Assembly (NCBI GenBank): GCA_026993275.1
Contig: JALWUB010000177.1
Span: 1 to 6,791 of the forward strand
Source: Robiginitomaculum sp.
Lineage (GTDB): Bacteria > Pseudomonadota > Alphaproteobacteria > Caulobacterales > Maricaulaceae
Direction of reading: 5' to 3'
Length of the DNA stretch: 6,791 nt
The translations under genes and the position numbers were made by a program. Below, piece after piece: positions 6,122 through 6,791 of this stretch; position 1 is the stretch's first letter; every line of letters starts with the position of its first letter. The notes below the pieces were generated by a model, which worked only from the letters and a program-made list of their open reading frames with translations, ran no database searches and was not told the origin of the DNA.

Positions 6122-6791
6122 TGGCTGGCCTCCGCCTTCGCGTCCATCTTGCCAATGCTGGTGATGACGAACTCGCCATCGGCATTGGCTTTTTCGCGGA
6201 CCATGAAATGCACCATGTCACCAGCCTTGAGGCCCTTGAGCGCGTCCGGTTTGGTGACAAAGCTCATGGTCATGGCAGGCCAGCCCAGCTCCGGGATGGG
6301 CTGGTGCTTGAGGGTTACCATGCCCATTTCGGGCATGATCTCTTCGACCACGCCCATGCCGCTGGCCTCGCTCACCGCCGCTTCGCCCGGCGCCGTCATG
6401 CGCAAGACCGTGCCGCGGAAGGAGGCTTCGGAATCCAGCAGGAACTGGCTGGAAACAACAACCGTTTCGCCTTCGTCCAGACCGTTCAGAATCTCCACCC
6501 TGGCGCCCGATTCCATGCCCGCGGTAACCCGGGCGGGCTGAAAGCGGCCATCGCCCAGCGCCAGAATGACATGATCGCCATCGCCGGTCCGGATCAGCGC
6601 TTCGCGGTCTATGGCGAGCACGCCCACATGGGGCTCTGTGTTGATGCGCACCCTGGCATACATATCCGGCTTCAGAATGCCATCCGGATTGTCAAAGCGC
6701 AGACGCACCTGCACGGTGCGGGCGCTGGCATTGACGGTGGGATAGACATAGTCCACCACGCCGCTCCACTGGCGCCCGGGCAGGGCCTCAA
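6118..6791 (-). CDS. cusB: CusB-like periplasmic adaptor with fused C-terminal CusF domain (5' part outside window)
   Basis: The frame is open from the right edge, leaving 223 visible C-terminal residues and a TGA at 6120-6118. The first part, LPGRQWSGVVDYVYPTVNASARTV, then VRLRFDNPDGILKPDMYARV, is the beta-barrel region of CusB/HlyD-type adaptors. It is followed by the membrane-proximal domain (LAIDREALIRTGDGDHVIL to LDEGETVVVSSQFLLDSEASF). After a short linker (about 6405-6355) comes a second domain, about 6354-6150, like the metallochaperone CusF: GVVEEIMPEMGMVTLKH, then ELGWPAMTMSF. Its H, W, M and M (codons at 6306, 6282, 6273 and 6267) match the Cu(I)/Ag(I) ligands and cation-pi tryptophan of E. 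coli CusF (H36, W44, M47, M49). The adaptor links CusA to the outer-membrane channel in the periplasm; the fused domain probably loads metal into the pump. The signal peptide, hairpin and N-terminal Met site are outside the window. SilB of Cupriavidus is a known precedent for the fusion. Confidence 0.93.
   Translation of the reverse strand, partial: EALPGRQWSGVVDYVYPTVNASARTVQVRLRFDNPDGILKPDMYARVRINTEPHVGVLAIDREALIRTGDGDHVILALGDGRFQPARVTAGMESGARVEILNGLDEGETVVVSSQFLLDSEASFRGTVLRMTAPGEAAVSEASGMGVVEEIMPEMGMVTLKHQPIPELGWPAMTMSFVTKPDALKGLKAGDMVHFMVREKANADGEFVITSIGKMDAKAEASQ
6129..6133 (-). promoter_or_regulatory. Strong ribosome binding site of cusA
   Basis: GGAGG on the minus strand lies seven bases before the cusA ATG, inside the last codons of the upstream adaptor gene. 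It fixes the cusA start at 6121. It also suggests that cusA can be translated strongly in addition to coupling through the ATGA overlap. Confidence 0.75.
6150..6354 (-). other. CusF-like Cu(I)/Ag(I)-binding domain within the adaptor
   Basis: This is a roughly 68-residue OB-fold-like segment with the CusF ligand pattern H...GWPAMTM, followed by LKAGDMVHF (matching IKTGDKVAF in E. coli CusF) and a final beta strand, EFVITSI. Three additional Met residues at its start (IMPEMGM) may add binding capacity. In E. coli this domain is a separate secreted protein. Confidence 0.85.

Overview
The window looks like chromosomal DNA from a GC-rich alphaproteobacterium, probably of the order Hyphomicrobiales (Rhizobiales). 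The evidence is the strong G/C bias at third codon positions, an rdgB-hemW gene pair of alphaproteobacterial type, and a copy of a rhizobial-type intergenic palindromic repeat (ends AGAGC...GCTCT, internal GAAAACCGGTTCC) at about 2680-2808. Genus cannot be fixed from this sequence alone.

There are three two-gene operons. (1) Positions 1-1711, minus strand: rdgB (XTP/dITP diphosphatase, cleaning up damaged nucleotides) followed with a 4-base overlap by hemW (radical-SAM heme chaperone, cut by the left edge of the window). (2) Positions about 1753-2639, plus strand: a four-helix DUF2975 membrane protein and, with a 1-base overlap, an 80-residue XRE/Cro-type DNA-binding protein. (3) Positions 2954-6791, minus strand: the 3' part of a cusB-like periplasmic adaptor carrying a fused C-terminal CusF-like metallochaperone domain, then, with a 4-base overlap and a strong GGAGG ribosome binding site, a complete cusA-like RND pump for Cu(I)/Ag(I). 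An outer-membrane cusC-like gene may lie beyond the right edge.

Operons 1 and 2 diverge from a 155-base gap. It holds a perfect 9+9 palindrome (1777-1785 / 1792-1800) flanked at equal distance on both sides by -35-like hexamers (TTGACA on the plus strand, TTGCCA on the minus strand). This suggests one operator over two divergent promoters, possibly autoregulated by the XRE protein. Operons 2 and 3 converge on a 314-base gene-free gap. It holds a GC hairpin just after the xre stop, the rhizobial-type repeat with a second GC palindrome nested in it, and a long hairpin that runs into the 3' end of cusA.

The copper/silver module works as a tripartite exporter: the CusF-like domain and adaptor bind periplasmic Cu(I)/Ag(I) and pass it to the methionine relay of CusA, which drives it out using the proton gradient. 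All recognised CusA methionine positions are present. The position matching the E. coli TM11 lysine K984 is isoleucine here. The parts least explained by known biology are the DUF2975-XRE pair with its symmetric operator, the CusA lysine replacement, and the palindrome at the cusA stop codon. No clear new multi-gene system is visible.
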